Position numbers and translations under genes: made by a program
The notes under the pieces: model-generated
What the model was told of the DNA's origin: nothing
Databases searched by the model: none
The model's input: the letters and a program-made list of their open reading frames with translations, nothing else
Origin: Flavobacteriaceae bacterium NBU2973
Lineage (GTDB): Bacteria > Bacteroidota > Bacteroidia > Flavobacteriales > Flavobacteriaceae
Assembly: GCA_026162565.1 (NCBI GenBank)
Contig: JAOEIQ010000007.1
Location: forward strand, 124,001-188,000
DNA: 64,000 nucleotides
Direction: 5' to 3'
Shown: piece by piece, positions 43,669 through 51,872 of the stretch
How positions within the stretch are numbered: the first letter of the stretch is position 1
Layout: every line of letters begins with the position of its first letter

Positions 43669-43910
43669 TCTAATCTCTGAATCCATTTTAGCAATTCCTT
43701 ATCTGATGGATTTCTCAACTTTTTATTATTAATAATTAGTGTTGGGAAATTGAGTTTTCTATTGTTGTATAAGTTACGTAATTCTTCAGCATGATCCATA
43801 TTGATTTCAACATCTAGAAACTCATAATCTAAATTATGAGTTTCTAAAAATGTTTTATAGTGTTGGGTTTTATGGCATCTGTCAGCACCATATAGTTTTA
43901 TGGAATTCAT
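43665..43910 (-). CDS. Glutaredoxin-like protein with a single active-site cysteine (CHKT)
   Basis: The 81-residue protein is thioredoxin-fold (IKLYGADRCHKTQHYKTFLE, LNFPTLIINNKKLRNPSDKEL with cis-Pro and C-terminal helix) and has the active site CHKT: only the first cysteine (Cys12) of the CPxC motif is present. It therefore resembles a monothiol or modified glutaredoxin. Located between MsrA and SelO with 4-base overlaps on both sides, it is a plausible substrate or electron carrier for them, but that is inference from position. Confidence 0.85.
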   Translation of the reverse strand: MNSIKLYGADRCHKTQHYKTFLETHNLDYEFLDVEINMDHAEELRNLYNNRKLNFPTLIINNKKLRNPSDKELLKWIQRLE

Positions 43911-44446
43911 TTTAATTTGTCTGCATGAAGCTTACGAAGCTTTGCCAATTTTGGGGTGATTACAAAACTACAATAACCTTGAGACTGATTATTTCTATAG
44001 TAATCTTGATGCTCCTTTTCAGCTTCATAAAACACATCCAAAGGTGAAATTTCAGTTACTATTGGGTTCTCATAATAAGGAGTAACTTCTTTAGAAACCA
44101 CCTCTGCTATTCCCTTTTGTACCTCATCATGATAATAAATTACTGAACGATATTGTGTACCAAGATCTGCTCCTTGACGATTCAAAGTTGTAGGATCGTG
44201 TGTTGTCATAAAAATGACCAGAATATCTTCATAAGAAATCACATTAGCATCAAAAGTAACTTGTATTACTTCGGCATGACCAGTTAAACCAGAGCATACT
44301 TCTCTGTAAGTTGGTCTGCCGGGAACATTCCCTCCAGAATAGCCAGACACTACTTTTTCTACACCTTTTACTTCTTGAAATACTGCTTCTGTACACCAAA
44401 AGCAACCTCCACCAATTGTGGCTAATTGTAAGTTTTTAGTTGTCAT
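43907..44446 (-). CDS. msrA: Peptide-methionine (S)-S-oxide reductase
   Basis: The 179-residue protein has the catalytic motif GGGCFWCTEAVFQ and later YAGGxG-like GYSGG and HAEVIQV segments with the C-terminal helix typical of MsrA. It reduces the S diastereomer of methionine sulfoxide in free and protein-bound methionine. It is translationally coupled to MsrB upstream and the glutaredoxin-like gene downstream. Confidence 0.95.
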   Translation of the reverse strand: MTTKNLQLATIGGGCFWCTEAVFQEVKGVEKVVSGYSGGNVPGRPTYREVCSGLTGHAEVIQVTFDANVISYEDILVIFMTTHDPTTLNRQGADLGTQYRSVIYYHDEVQKGIAEVVSKEVTPYYENPIVTEISPLDVFYEAEKEHQDYYRNNQSQGYCSFVITPKLAKLRKLHADKLK

Positions 44447-44897
44447 TTACAGCCTCCTTATCTAAAGTCATAGATTCAGAATTTATGCAGTATCGTAATC
44501 CGCTTGGCTCTGGACCATCAGGAAACACATGTCCTAAATGCCCATCGCAAGTATTGCACATTACTTCAACGCGAACCATACCAAATGATGAATCCTTTTC
44601 ATATTTAATGGCATTTTCTTTTATAGGCTGCGTAAAGCTAGGCCATCCTGTACCTGAACTAAATTTAATGGTAGAATCAAACAAAGGTGTGCCACAACAA
44701 ACACAATTATATTTACCTTCATCATAAATACTACAAAGCGCTCCACTATGTGGTCGTTCAGTACCTTTTAATCTAGTTATTCTAAATTGCTCTGGAGTTA
44801 ATTGAGCACGCCATTCGGCTTCTGTTTTTTCAACACGTCTGTCTGGTGTTGGGTTTCCGTTTACGGAAAAGTTGATGACTTCTTTCCAAGTTAGCAT
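44436..44897 (-). CDS. msrB: Peptide-methionine (R)-S-oxide reductase
   Basis: The 153-residue protein has the zinc-binding CxxC pairs NCVCCGTPLF and CNTCDGHLGHVF and the catalytic RYCINSESM. It reduces the R diastereomer of methionine sulfoxide. It is the first gene of the five-gene operon that continues with MsrA, glutaredoxin-like, SelO and the hydrolase-OsmC fusion. It overlaps msrA by 11 bases. Confidence 0.95.
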   Translation of the reverse strand: MLTWKEVINFSVNGNPTPDRRVEKTEAEWRAQLTPEQFRITRLKGTERPHSGALCSIYDEGKYNCVCCGTPLFDSTIKFSSGTGWPSFTQPIKENAIKYEKDSSFGMVRVEVMCNTCDGHLGHVFPDGPEPSGLRYCINSESMTLDKEAVNDN

Positions 44898-45182
44898 ACT
44901 GTTGGTTCCTTTCTTTCTGTAAGTTAATATTTGTTTAATTAAGTCAGAAACAACCTTTGTTGTTAAAATAAATTCAATTAAGATATCAATGATTTTGTTT
45001 GAACAAGTTGGTTTCTTTTCTAAATTAATAATATGCTTTTTTCAACATAAATATAGTCGAAGAAATTACAACTTCCTTACAAATCTACGTATATTTAATA
45101 AGTTGAAAGAAAGACAAGAATTTACGACAAACCTAGTTGTTAAATAAAGTTTAGTACTTTTACTAAAAATCAATTCTTTTTT
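44898..45182. other. Divergent intergenic region, no gene seen
   Basis: This 285-base AT-rich gap lies between the msrB start and the HD/Pycsar-effector gene. A TACTTTTA box (7/8 match to TAnnTTTG) at 45155-45162 with a TTG 15 bases upstream is a weak candidate promoter for the right-hand gene; I see no clear promoter for msrB. Confidence 0.35.
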
Positions 45183-46379
45183 ATGGATAATCTAATTATT
45201 GAGGTTGAAAAGCATGTCGTCAATCTTTTAAATGAACAATTGAACAGTTCTCATACTTATCATAATTTACCGCATACACAACGTGTTGTAGAAAAAACAA
45301 AAGAATTAATTGAATCTCATAATATTACTGAGACTGACGCAAACAATCTTGTAATTGCGGCGTGGTTTCATGATGTTGGTTATACTCAAAATATCAATAA
45401 TCATGAAGAAGAGAGTGTAAAATTATTACAAAGTTTTTTAGAAAATCATGACGTATCTAAAGAAAACACAGACACCATATCAAAAATAATTCTGGCTACT
45501 AAAATGGGTTATGAACCAGAAAATTTATTAGAAAAAATTATAAGAGATGCGGACTCTTCACATTTAGCTGACAAAAATTTTAGTGATATTTCAGAATTAT
45601 TAAGAAAAGAGTGGGAATTAGTCTGTGATAAAACTTTAACCGAATCTGAATGGATTAAAGAAAATATCAAATTTTTAACTACGCACAGATTTTACACAGA
45701 TTTTGCTTCAGCTAATTGGGAAAACAGAAAAGGGGAAAATTTAGCTAGACTATTAAAATTTCAAAAAAAGTTAACGCTAGAAACTAATAAACTAAAGCAA
45801 AAAAAAGAAGAATTAAAATTCAAGAAAAACAAAATTGAGTTACCTGAACGAGGAATTGAAACCATGTTTCGTGTTGCTCTTCGAAATCACATAACATTAA
45901 GTGATATTGCTGATACTAAAGCAAATATTTTATTATCTGTAAATGCGATTATAATCTCGTTAGTATTATCTAACCTAGTATCAAAACTGGATAATCCTTC
46001 TAACGATTATTTAATCTGGCCTACTGTAATTTTTGCAGGTTTTACAGTTGCTTCTATTGTACTTTCTGTTTTAGCCACACGACCAAATGTTACTTCAGGA
46101 AAGTTTAGCAAGCAAGATGTAGCAGAGAAAAAAGTGAATTTATTATTCTTTGGTAATTTTCATAAAATGAAACTTGATGAATTTGAGTGGGCAATGCACG
46201 AAATGATGCAAGATCGTGATTACCTGTATGGCTCACTAACTAAAGACTTATATTTTTTAGGATTAGTACTCAATAGAAAATATAGCTTATTACGATTAAC
46301 TTACACTGTTTTTATGATTGGAATCGTAATTAGTGTACTTGCCTTTGCTGTAGCTTTTAAACTGTATGGAACTGTTTAG
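45183..46379 (+). CDS. HD-domain protein fused to a Pycsar-effector-type membrane domain
   Basis: The 398-residue protein has an HD domain (His31, His63-Asp64 in AAWFHDVGYT, Asp122 in IIRDADSSH) with the H-HD-D metal ligands intact, then a basic linker and the transmembrane domain of the Pycsar effector family (RVALRNHITLSDIADTKANI, VNAIIISLVLSNLVS, with two further spans to residue 395). In Pycsar systems such effectors respond to cyclic pyrimidine nucleotides made by a neighbouring cyclase. No cyclase gene is visible in this window. HD domains hydrolyse nucleotides, so this protein might both sense and degrade a signal. It ends 4 bases into the convergent GAF gene. Confidence 0.85.
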   Translation: MDNLIIEVEKHVVNLLNEQLNSSHTYHNLPHTQRVVEKTKELIESHNITETDANNLVIAAWFHDVGYTQNINNHEEESVKLLQSFLENHDVSKENTDTISKIILATKMGYEPENLLEKIIRDADSSHLADKNFSDISELLRKEWELVCDKTLTESEWIKENIKFLTTHRFYTDFASANWENRKGENLARLLKFQKKLTLETNKLKQKKEELKFKKNKIELPERGIETMFRVALRNHITLSDIADTKANILLSVNAIIISLVLSNLVSKLDNPSNDYLIWPTVIFAGFTVASIVLSVLATRPNVTSGKFSKQDVAEKKVNLLFFGNFHKMKLDEFEWAMHEMMQDRDYLYGSLTKDLYFLGLVLNRKYSLLRLTYTVFMIGIVISVLAFAVAFKLYGTV

Positions 46380-48754
46380 GCTTTTAATTCTTTCATTAGA
46401 TCATCATAGGTATAAAATGCTTTGTCATTTTCATCTTTATGATATAACACACTAACTCGAATGGCTTTTAAACCAGTTACTGCTTGTAGATCTTGAAGTT
46501 CTACAATTTCTAAATCGTTATCTAAATACTTTTTTGATTGTAAAAATTTAATATATCTCAAGTACTCAAGCTCATCTTGTTTTTGAGAATATACAATACT
46601 TATTTTCCCTTTTTGAGTAACACGCTCTGTAGTACCTTTTATGTAGGCTTTATCAACGCGTTTTTTTACAATTTCATATCTGGCATTATAAGTACCATCT
46701 ACATCAAATTGCTTTTCATCCATTCTAAAGCTGATGGATAATGGCTGATTGAAAACCAAAATCATAGACGCAACATCTAGAGACACTGAAAAATTCGATT
46801 TCATTTGATAATAGGAGTTTTCCATCTCACACATGACTTGCAGTTGCCAAAGCCTGAGGTTATATAGATAAATTGGGTTAAAACTGTCTTCTTTAGTTAT
46901 AGACTCACCAATATACATATTATGCTCAACACCATCTGTTTTAAATCGTTCAAAATAATGAGGATACATAGCTTGGGCTTGGGCTTGTTTTTTATCAAGA
47001 AGCGAAGCCATTTCTTTATTAATTAAGGCAATGGTATCATCGTAGTTTTTTCTATGCTTGTAGAGAACATTTACTCTGTCATCAATACTATTAAAATAAG
47101 ATTCAACAGAAGCTTTTAAATAATCTCTCTCAATTAAATGCTGTAGAACAGGATCTATATCTTGTTTTATGAATTCTGATATTTGTTGTTCGCTATCAAC
47201 TTGGAAATGGTTTTTTAATCCACTTAAATAGTTATTTATTTGATATAAGTATTGCTCATAAATTGGTAAGTTTTCTATTGCAATAGCTTCTTCAATAATC
47301 GATTTAATTGAGTTTAACTGTATAGTCAAATCTTTTTGAGTAGCAGTATTTCTAGCTTCAGATGATCCTTTGATATCTATTTGACCGTAAAGTGGATAGA
47401 TATTTTCAAAAGCAATTTTGTTAAAGCTTGGTTCTTTTCCGTTTAGCTGATCTTTGATATAATTTTTAGCTTCCTTTTCAAAACGCCAATGTACACTTGG
47501 ATGTATAGACGTACATTCTTTTTGAATAATAGCTTCAATTAAATTTTCCTCTTCATTTTTAGATCTTTCAACTGCAGATATAATATAAGGCATCACATCC
47601 TTAAGCTTATTGGCATTTATACTATTTAAAACATAAGGCTCTTCAGAAACGATTTCTAAAATCCCCATCAAACCATCTTCATTGGCTATTGGAGCTAAAA
47701 TGGCACTTTTAACTCCTTGCTCTTTTAACGTTTTATATTGTGGTGCTTTCCCTTTGGAAATATCAAAAAACTTATCTACATCAGATATGGCATAGAACTT
47801 TTTATCTTCCATTAATGTTTTATAAGACCAGCTGCACATGGCCTTATGACATTTTATACTTGTGTTTTGATTTAAAAGATAACTTTCCATACCAACACCA
47901 TAAACACGTTCAAAAGTATCTTCCTCTTCGATATATATGGAAAAACCAACTTTAATATCTTTCAACCCAAAAAGAGATCTAAAAATTTTATGGAAATTCT
48001 CCATAAACCCTTCATCTTTTCTCTTGTCCTCTCCTATTAAAGTTGATTTAATATTAGAAATCGATTGATCATCTGTAACATTAAATATATTAGAAATAAC
48101 AAAACCTTTAAAGGTATAACTATTTGGTGGAAACTTTTCCTTCCAAAGTTCTATGTTTTCAAAATTATCAAGTAGTTCGTTATAATCCTCTCTTGTAATT
48201 TTTGGTGCATTCTCATTAGGGGTTATTTCTGTAAAATCTGCGTTGTATAGTATTTTATAAAATTGCATAATGCCATTAGCATCTGGAATTTCATAATAAA
48301 AAGGACGCTTAAAATTTAAATTATAACCATAGCAAAAATTTAAAATAATAGTACAAGCGATTATGTACTTATCATCTTTTGGCATGTTTTTAATTTCTAA
48401 CTCAAAATCGTCACCAGCAGTTTTAATGATATTTTTAAATCGTTCAGAGGAATTAAATATTAAATTTTGAAATGGTACTGAAGCTGTTTTAATTTCATTT
48501 TTTGTCAGTACAGGACTAAAGGAATCTTGCAGAATAATGCCAATTTCTTTCTCTCTAGCTTTAAGAATATTTGTATCACTAAAACCCTCACTCAATTCTG
48601 GGTAATTTTCTGCAGAATTCAAAACACGATTTGCTTTAGCGGAGATAAACTCGTCATCGCTCTTTGTCAATTGTTTATAATGCTCAAGAAGTTTAGAGAA
48701 ACTAATTTTTAATTCAAAAGGTGATTCTATATTATGATTGATATCTGTTGACAT
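46376..48754 (-). CDS. GAF-domain protein of unknown function
   Basis: The 792-residue protein has a GAF domain at about residues 250-400 (KDIKVGFSIYIEEEDTFER, KSAILAPIANEDGLMGILEI), preceded by a helical N-terminal region and followed by long coiled-coil-like helices and a C-terminal segment I do not recognise (QWQLQVMCEMENSYYQMKSN, quoted loosely: RLWQLQVMCEMENSYY). GAF domains bind small molecules such as cyclic nucleotides or sense redox changes. It has no kinase, cyclase or DNA-binding domain. It converges with the HD/Pycsar-type gene and overlaps it by 4 bases; a functional link is possible but not shown. Confidence 0.75.
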   Translation of the reverse strand: MSTDINHNIESPFELKISFSKLLEHYKQLTKSDDEFISAKANRVLNSAENYPELSEGFSDTNILKAREKEIGIILQDSFSPVLTKNEIKTASVPFQNLIFNSSERFKNIIKTAGDDFELEIKNMPKDDKYIIACTIILNFCYGYNLNFKRPFYYEIPDANGIMQFYKILYNADFTEITPNENAPKITREDYNELLDNFENIELWKEKFPPNSYTFKGFVISNIFNVTDDQSISNIKSTLIGEDKRKDEGFMENFHKIFRSLFGLKDIKVGFSIYIEEEDTFERVYGVGMESYLLNQNTSIKCHKAMCSWSYKTLMEDKKFYAISDVDKFFDISKGKAPQYKTLKEQGVKSAILAPIANEDGLMGILEIVSEEPYVLNSINANKLKDVMPYIISAVERSKNEEENLIEAIIQKECTSIHPSVHWRFEKEAKNYIKDQLNGKEPSFNKIAFENIYPLYGQIDIKGSSEARNTATQKDLTIQLNSIKSIIEEAIAIENLPIYEQYLYQINNYLSGLKNHFQVDSEQQISEFIKQDIDPVLQHLIERDYLKASVESYFNSIDDRVNVLYKHRKNYDDTIALINKEMASLLDKKQAQAQAMYPHYFERFKTDGVEHNMYIGESITKEDSFNPIYLYNLRLWQLQVMCEMENSYYQMKSNFSVSLDVASMILVFNQPLSISFRMDEKQFDVDGTYNARYEIVKKRVDKAYIKGTTERVTQKGKISIVYSQKQDELEYLRYIKFLQSKKYLDNDLEIVELQDLQAVTGLKAIRVSVLYHKDENDKAFYTYDDLMKELKA

Positions 48755-48943
48755 GATGAAATTCTATACTACAAAGTTACGAATAAATGATTAGTCTAAA
48801 TGTAGAGAAAAACATAACATAATTCATTAAAATTATACATATTGTAGTATTTTTCTGTATTATATTTACATTTTATCGATTTATTTGTGTTTTTAACGAA
48901 TTTAATTATATGTTTACTGCTCCCAAATTAAAAACATACACTT
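48755..48943. other. Intergenic region upstream of the amylase-like gene, holding its promoter
   Basis: Apart from the promoter-like pair at 48884-48916 I see no gene, terminator or RNA in this AT-rich 189-base gap. Confidence 0.4.
48884..48916 (+). promoter_or_regulatory. Putative promoter of the amylase-like gene
   Basis: TTTG (48884-48887) and TATGTTTA (48909-48916, 7/8 match to TAnnTTTG) are separated by 21 bases, normal spacing for Bacteroidota, and precede the ATG at 48944 by 27 bases. Confidence 0.5.
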
Positions 48944-51487
48944 ATGAAAACAAAACTACAAGTCCTACTTATGTTTGCTTTTATAGTATTGAGCGCTAAC
49001 TCTATTGCATTAAATTCTAATAATCCAGTAGAGGTTAATATAATCAGCCCATTTGATAGCTGTACTGCATTGAATCCTGGAGATTCTCTAGAATTATCTG
49101 TAAATCTAGAATATCAAAATAATCCTGATAACGGAACATTCGAAGTTTATTTTAATGGTGTTTTACAAGATTCTGGTAATGGCGAACCAACTTTTACATC
49201 CATATTAAACAATATCACTACTAGTGGTACCATAACAGTTGTAGGTTCTCCAAATGGAACAACTGAAGAAGGTCAAGCTAGTTTTGAAATTGTAATAGCA
49301 CCAACTGTAATTGAAGAATCCATTCCTGAACAATTAGTTAATGGTATTAATTATACTAGTAATTCTAGTGTGACATTGGTTTTAGATGTCCCAGAAAAAG
49401 AATTTATTTATGTAGCTGGTAGTTTTAATAACTACACAAGAGATGATAATTACTTGATGAAAAGAGATGTTGCTACAGGAAAGTATTGGTTTGAATTAAC
49501 GGGATTAAATTCTAATGAAGATTATACATTTCAGTATTGGGTTTATGATCTAGATCCAATGACGAATTCCCCTGCTGAAGTAAAAATTGCCGATCCTTTT
49601 TCTACTTTAATTTTAACGGAAGATGATTCTGAAATATCAAATAGCACCTATCCTAATATGCCAACTTATCCGACAGGACAAGAAAATGAGGTGTCTGTTA
49701 TAAGGACAGGTCAAAGCCCTTATAATTGGCAAGTAACTAATTTTGATAAACCAGATGAAGATAATCTAGTTATATATGAAGTATTGTTGCGAGATTTTGA
49801 TGCTAACAGAAACTTTCAAGATTTAATAGATAGAATTGACTACTTTAAAAACTTAAATATTAATGCTATACAATTAATGCCTATTATGGAATTTCAAGGC
49901 AACGAGAGTTGGGGTTATACTACTAACTTTCATATGGCACTTGATAAATTTTATGGTACGTCCAATAAGTTTAAAGAGTTTATTGATTTATGCCATCAAA
50001 ACAATATAGCAGTAATTTTGGATATTGCTTTGGACCATGCTGCAGAAAAAAATCCATTAGTTAGATTGTGGATGACAGATGCAGATGGTAATGGAACCGG
50101 GACTCCAAATAGTCAAAATCCATATTTTAACGAAAATCCAACTCATACAAATAGTAATGGATCAGATTTTAATCATCAACAAACATATACTCAAAATTAT
50201 GTTCAACGTGTTTTAGAATATTGGACAGAAGAGTTTAAAATAGATGGTTTTCGTTTTGATAACTCAAAAGGCTTTACTCAAAATTGCCCTAACAATGAAA
50301 CCTGTACAAACACATTACAACAAGATCGCATTGATGTACTTAAACAATATGCAGATCATGTATGGAATTTAAATCCAGATCAATATGTAATTTTTGATGG
50401 TTTAGGAAATACAGCTGAAGAAAAAGAACTAGCTGATTACAGATATAGTGAAGGAAAAGGAGCTATCATCATGAAAAACCTAACGGATTCATATGCGCAA
50501 TTGGCAAGAGGTTATGCTTCTAATGCTAGTATTGCTGATATGGATCATGAAGCTCATAATTTTCTCGGTAAAAGATTATTAGGTTATTCTGAAGGTTATG
50601 ATGATGAGCGTTTAATGTATGAATGTTTAACAACAGGAAATACGGCAATTCCAGATCATAATGTTCAAAATTTAGATATTGCACTTTCAAGAATGTCTGC
50701 TATTGCAGCAGCCTCTATTGCAATTCCTGGACCTAGAATAATTCGTCAATTTAGTGATTTAGGTATAGAAGATTCTGTTTATACATGTAGCGACGGTTCC
50801 TACAATGATGATTCTGATACAGATGATTATGATTGTATGCAAGAAACTAAACCTCAACCTCAATGGACTAATGATTGGTTAAATGATACTGATAGACAAA
50901 AAATTTACGAAGACCTATCTCGTTTAATCGAATTAAAAACAACAGAAGCAGTATTTGATGGCGAATACGATATTATTCCTTATGCTAATGATGCAAGACC
51001 AAGAATTTATATTTCTAACAATGCGTTATCGCCATCTGAATTAAAGGATGTAATTATATTCTGTAATTTTTCGCCAGTAGAGTTAACAGTAAATGGCAAT
51101 TTCCCTTACACTGGAACATGGTATGACTTAATGGATGAAAGTGGAAACTCAACTATAAGTGTTCCTGTTACTTCTAGATTAATTGGTTTACAGCCAGGCC
51201 AATTTAAAATTTATGGAAACCAACCTAGAGAAACATTAAGTAATACAGAATTCGAAGCATCTACTTTAAAAATAGCACCTAATCCAGTAAACTCATCTTT
51301 TACTATAAATAGAGCTGTTACTAATGTAAAAATTGTAGATATAACTGGTAAGCTTGTAAAGGAATTTAATGGTGACTTTGAGAGTAATAAATCATATGAC
51401 ATTTCTCAATTACCACAAAGTATGTATATAGTTCAAATATCTTCAGCTAACGGCCAACAAGAATCCACTAAACTTGTTAAACTATAA
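48944..51487 (+). CDS. Secreted alpha-amylase-family (GH13) protein with altered active site and T9SS tail
   Basis: The 847-residue protein has a signal peptide, a CBM48-like N-terminal domain (FIYVAGSFNNYTRDDNYLMK), a GH13 catalytic barrel and a type IX secretion C-terminal domain ending in a TKLVKL strand. GH13 regions II (DGFRFDNSKGFT, nucleophile Asp439) and I (VILDIALDH, Asp360) are recognisable. Region III carries VIFDGLGNTAEEKEL where family relatives have an acid/base Glu (typically LEHF), so Asp485 replaces Glu. Region IV has GYDDERLMY where relatives have SHDEERLMY, so Tyr552 replaces the conserved His. It is probably exported across the outer membrane, but full activity is doubtful. 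Confidence 0.83.
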   Translation: MKTKLQVLLMFAFIVLSANSIALNSNNPVEVNIISPFDSCTALNPGDSLELSVNLEYQNNPDNGTFEVYFNGVLQDSGNGEPTFTSILNNITTSGTITVVGSPNGTTEEGQASFEIVIAPTVIEESIPEQLVNGINYTSNSSVTLVLDVPEKEFIYVAGSFNNYTRDDNYLMKRDVATGKYWFELTGLNSNEDYTFQYWVYDLDPMTNSPAEVKIADPFSTLILTEDDSEISNSTYPNMPTYPTGQENEVSVIRTGQSPYNWQVTNFDKPDEDNLVIYEVLLRDFDANRNFQDLIDRIDYFKNLNINAIQLMPIMEFQGNESWGYTTNFHMALDKFYGTSNKFKEFIDLCHQNNIAVILDIALDHAAEKNPLVRLWMTDADGNGTGTPNSQNPYFNENPTHTNSNGSDFNHQQTYTQNYVQRVLEYWTEEFKIDGFRFDNSKGFTQNCPNNETCTNTLQQDRIDVLKQYADHVWNLNPDQYVIFDGLGNTAEEKELADYRYSEGKGAIIMKNLTDSYAQLARGYASNASIADMDHEAHNFLGKRLLGYSEGYDDERLMYECLTTGNTAIPDHNVQNLDIALSRMSAIAAASIAIPGPRIIRQFSDLGIEDSVYTCSDGSYNDDSDTDDYDCMQETKPQPQWTNDWLNDTDRQKIYEDLSRLIELKTTEAVFDGEYDIIPYANDARPRIYISNNALSPSELKDVIIFCNFSPVELTVNGNFPYTGTWYDLMDESGNSTISVPVTSRLIGLQPGQFKIYGNQPRETLSNTEFEASTLKIAPNPVNSSFTINRAVTNVKIVDITGKLVKEFNGDFESNKSYDISQLPQSMYIVQISSANGQQESTKLVKL

Positions 51488-51518
51488 TAAAATTTTAAGC
51501 TGAACATATTTAAACTAA

Positions 51519-51547
51519 AAAAGCTTCTCAAAATTGAGAAGCTTTTT
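51519..51547. terminator. Strong terminator after the amylase-like gene
   Basis: AAAAGCTTCTCA and TGAGAAGCTTTT form a perfect 12-bp stem with an AAAT loop, flanked by A and T runs, so it can work in both directions. It lies 32 bases after the stop at 51487. Confidence 0.9.
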
Positions 51548-51552
51548 ACTTT

Positions 51553-51600
51553 TGTGCGGGCGGAGAGACTCACTTCGGCTGCGCTCAGCACAGGCTTCTC
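51553..51600. repeat. tRNA-Leu 3'-end fragment fused to a CTTCGGCTGCGCTCAGC-type repeat
   Basis: TGTGCGGGCGGAGAGACTC (51553-51571) matches 18 of 19 bases of the DNA at 51672-51690, which contains the 3' end of the tRNA-Leu gene. It runs directly into ACTTCGGCTGCGCTCAGCAC (51572-51591), a member of the short-palindrome family seen elsewhere in this window. The arrangement looks like a duplicated tRNA end joined to a repeat. Confidence 0.7.
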
Positions 51601-51633
51601 GTCTCACTTTCTAAACTCAATGTTTTTACAAAC

Positions 51634-51663
51634 AAAAAAAGCTCACTGTTTCCAGAAAGCTTT
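51634..51663 (-). terminator. Terminator of the tRNA-Leu gene
   Basis: On the minus strand AAAGCT and AGCTTT pair outside an inner CTG-GAAA-CAG tetraloop hairpin, followed by TTTTTT. It begins 11 bases beyond the 3' end of the tRNA. Confidence 0.7.
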
Positions 51664-51673
51664 CTCTATTATG

Positions 51674-51755
51674 TGCGGGCGGGGAGACTCGAACTCCCAC
51701 ACCTCGCGGCACTAGATCCTAAGTCTAGCGTGTCTACCAATTCCACCACGCCCGC
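51674..51755 (-). tRNA. tRNA-Leu (anticodon UAG)
   Basis: On the minus strand the 82-base gene begins GCGGGCGTGG and ends CCCGCCCGCA. The acceptor stem GCGGGCG/CGCCCGC pairs perfectly, the D-arm reads AATTGGTAGACAC, the T-arm has GTTCGAGTCTC, and there is a long variable arm (TGCCGCGAGGTG). The anticodon stem CTAGA/TCTAG encloses CTTAGGA, giving anticodon TAG and Leu identity (the long variable arm is type II, as Leu and Ser). The CCA is not encoded. Confidence 0.95.
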
Positions 51756-51759
51756 AAAG

Positions 51760-51777
51760 TCCCGATAATTATCGGGA
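51760..51777. repeat. Perfect 18-bp palindrome beside the tRNA
   Basis: TCCCGATAATTATCGGGA is fully self-complementary and sits 5 bases upstream of the tRNA 5' end. Sequences of the form CCCGATA-TATCGGG are frequent palindromes in Flavobacteriaceae, and its position may affect tRNA transcription. Confidence 0.75.
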
Positions 51778-51872
51778 TGCAAATATAAACAATAGTTTGA
51801 ATATTCAAATAGCTTTTATTTACAAAATGTTTTCTTTAGTATTTTGTATTTTTGAGTCTAAATAAAACTTAC

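Noticed and set aside
51553-51690. Direct repeat of tRNA-Leu 3' end as att sites of an integrated element
   Set aside because: The two copies enclose only about 100 bases and no integrase or mobile cargo is present, so an active attachment site is not supported.
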